64,000 nucleotides of DNA from the NCBI GenBank assembly GCA_002104945.1, contig MCFH01000013.1:806001-870000 (forward strand), read 5' to 3'. The notes below the pieces were generated by a model. The model had not been told where the DNA came from, did not search any database, and was given only the letters and a program-made list of their open reading frames with translations. The first letter of the stretch is position 1, and every line of letters starts with the position of its first letter. This stretch comes from Piromyces finnis. Its lineage: Eukaryota; Neocallimastigomycota; Neocallimastigomycetes; Neocallimastigales; Neocallimastigaceae. The position numbers were made by a program, and so were the translations under genes. Below, piece by piece: positions 61,990 to 64,000 of this stretch.

Positions 61990-64000
61990 ATGAGTGATAA
62001 ATCACATGGGGTCGATGTAGACCTCCATAAACTGGAAAACGTTAGTGAGGGAGAGATTATAAGAACACTTAAAAAATTATATAATAAAAAGAAACATTTT
62101 TGTAAAGCTGGTTCAAATGTATTACTTTATGTTAATCCATTTTGTGAAGATGAATCTTTTTCAGATAGAATAAGTAAGAAATATGTTAATGAATGTAGAA
62201 ATTATTCTAATGATAATACACCATTACCACCAAATATTTATGATATAGTAAATTCCGCTTATTCACATATGATCAGAGAAAAAGAAGATCAATCTATTAT
62301 AATTAGGTAAATGAAAAAAGAAATATTATTTAGTGTATTAATATTTCCTTTTTTTTTTTTTTTATATTATTTTTTACGATATTGTTTAAAAAAAAAAATA
62401 AAGCTAAACAATATTAATTATTAATTAATAATTAATTATAATTAATATACTAATATATTCAATGTTTTTAATATCTTTATTTTACTCTTTTATGAAAATA
62501 ATATTAAAATATTTATTAAAATGAATATAAAAATATGCGAATTATGATCATGTAGCGGTGATGGAGCAAGTGGAAAGACAGAAATATTTAAAGCTATTGC
62601 TAATCATTTATGTCACCTTACAAGAGAAACAAAAAAGAAAACTATTACACAATCAGCTATTTTAAGAATTAATAAAGTTTTAGGAAGTTTTGGAACAGCA
62701 CAAACACTTATTAATCCAAACTCTTCACGTTTTGGAAAATATATTGAATGTCAATTTGATAGAACTGGAAAGATGATTGGTGCTAAATTAATGCATTATT
62801 GTTTAGAAAAATCTCGTGTATCCAAGGTTCCTGATGATGAACGTAACTTTAATATATTTTATCATTTATTAGCGTCTGCTACATCAACTGAAAAGAGAAA
62901 TTTAAATCTTTCTAGTCCAAGTAATTATTATTATCTTTCACAAAATTCATTATATAAAAGAACAACAAATGATGATACTTTAGATGGTCATGAATTACGT
63001 ACTGCTTTAAAATCATTTGGAATAGGTAGTCGTCAACAAGCTCAAATATTCCAATTACTAGCAGCTATTTTACATTTAGGTAATATTTCATTTATTGATA
63101 AGCCAAAAAATGTTCAGGAGCCATGTGCAATTAAGAATTATGATCAAGTTGAATTTATTGCTGATTTATTAGGTGTTACTGCTGAAGCATTAGAAACCAC
63201 ATTAACATACCAAGCTAAATGTATAAATTCTGATGTATTCACAGTATTATTGAATTCAAATGATGCTAATAGACAAAGAGATCGTTTAGCTAATACATTA
63301 TATTCATTACTTTTCAATTGGGTTATTGAACGTATTAATAACAAATTATGTGTTGAAGATGATACTGATAATTTCATTGGTGTTGTAGATCTTTTCGGTT
63401 TCCAAAATGAAAAAACAAATCAATTCGAACAATTTATTCAAAACTATACTTGTGAATATTTACAGTATCATGCTAATTGTGCTATTTTTGAAAAACCAAT
63501 TCATGAATTCCAAGAAGATGGTCTCTCCATGGAATCTTCAATCTTTAATAATAATAGAAGTAATATGGATATATTATCTCAAATGGTTGGGTAAATATTA
63601 AGTTATTAATTAAAATATTATATATTTTTTTTATAAAAATCATTTATAAGAAATTTCAATTAAAAAAATAAAATATAAATAATAATAGTATTATTGTATT
63701 TTTTTTTTCTTTATAAATATTAATTTATTTTTAAAACAAATTATTAAACATTTAACTATTAATCAATTATATAATAAATATGATAGTGTAATGGATTCAG
63801 TTAGTGGTGAGAGTGATGTTACTGATTTATCTTTACTTTCGAGATTAAATAATGAATTTTCTTCTAACTATTCATACACAAAATTAAATAATGGTTTTGG
63901 TATTAGTCATTTTTCAAAACAAATTACTTATGATGTGAAAGATTTTGTTGAAAAGAATTCCGATAATGTTTCTTCAGAATTTATTATTCTTGTTCGTGGT
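61990..64000 (+). CDS. Second chitin synthase with myosin-like motor, truncated by window end
   Basis: This is a paralogue of the gene at 55189, cut off in the motor domain. Exons are 61990-62306, 62556-63590 and 63787 onward. The first intron splits the codon before the P-loop, giving IIISGDGASGKTEIF. The motor then shows NPNSSRFGKYIECQFD (switch I), HYCLEKSRVSKVP, GSRQQAQIFQLLAAILHLGN and DLFGFQNEKTNQ (switch II). The third exon encodes MDSVSGESDV, LLSRLNNEFSSNYSYTKL and SHFSKQITYDVKDFVEKN, and aligns with the first gene residue for residue. The GT2 part should lie beyond 64000. Unlike its neighbour it has introns, and its codons are somewhat more AT-rich. The N-terminus (MSDKSHGVDVDLHKLEN) differs from that of the first copy. 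Confidence 0.9.

Overview
The window is nuclear DNA of a eukaryote. It is extremely AT-rich, with homopolymer runs everywhere, short GT-AG introns in most genes, and long (TTTA)n and (TTA)n arrays between genes. The gene set is fungal: two chitin synthases with myosin-motor domains, a RAMP4/Ysy6-like protein, Rheb, Cwc25 and Med7. It also carries genes that Dikarya mostly lack, namely rotatin (a centriole/basal-body protein) and presenilin. Together these point to a zoosporic early-diverging fungus. The base composition and repeats fit the anaerobic gut fungi (Neocallimastigomycota), but the phylum is inferred from style and gene content, not from a marker-gene comparison.

Layout. 263-4285 (+) DNA ligase IV converges on 4527-12251 (-) rotatin. 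13044-13670 (-) ISCA1-type Fe-S assembly protein diverges from 14164-15533 (+) microsomal 3-ketoacyl-CoA reductase. 17164-18501 (-) is a PH-domain protein. 18502-25194 is gene-poor, with a 0.78 kb (TTA)n array, a perfect hairpin and a broken secreted-protein gene (22569-24152). 25195-27181 (+) is Cwc25 and 27868-28655 (-) a RAMP4-like protein. 30273-32102 (-) Med7 diverges from 32709-35119 (+) phosphatidylserine decarboxylase. 38190-38923 (+) is Rheb, 39900-42467 (+) an Asn-rich coiled-coil protein, 44340-47186 (+) presenilin, 48324-51211 (+) a HAUS7-like augmin subunit, and 52043-52720 (+) an intronless DsbA/FrnE-family oxidoreductase. 55189-60525 (+) and 61990 to the window end (+) are tandem chitin synthases with myosin-like motors, with a stray fragment of 28S rRNA between them.

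The genes form no operon and belong to unrelated housekeeping systems: DNA end-joining, centriole and spindle assembly, lipid synthesis, splicing, transcription, TOR signalling, intramembrane proteolysis and cell-wall synthesis. The related pair is the chitin synthase tandem. I see no CRISPR array, intact transposon or confident tRNA, and no clear undescribed multi-gene system. The points most worth a second look are the rRNA fragment, the altered motor active sites in both chitin synthases, the fungal presenilin and rotatin genes, the Rheb variant, and the intronless thiol oxidoreductase.
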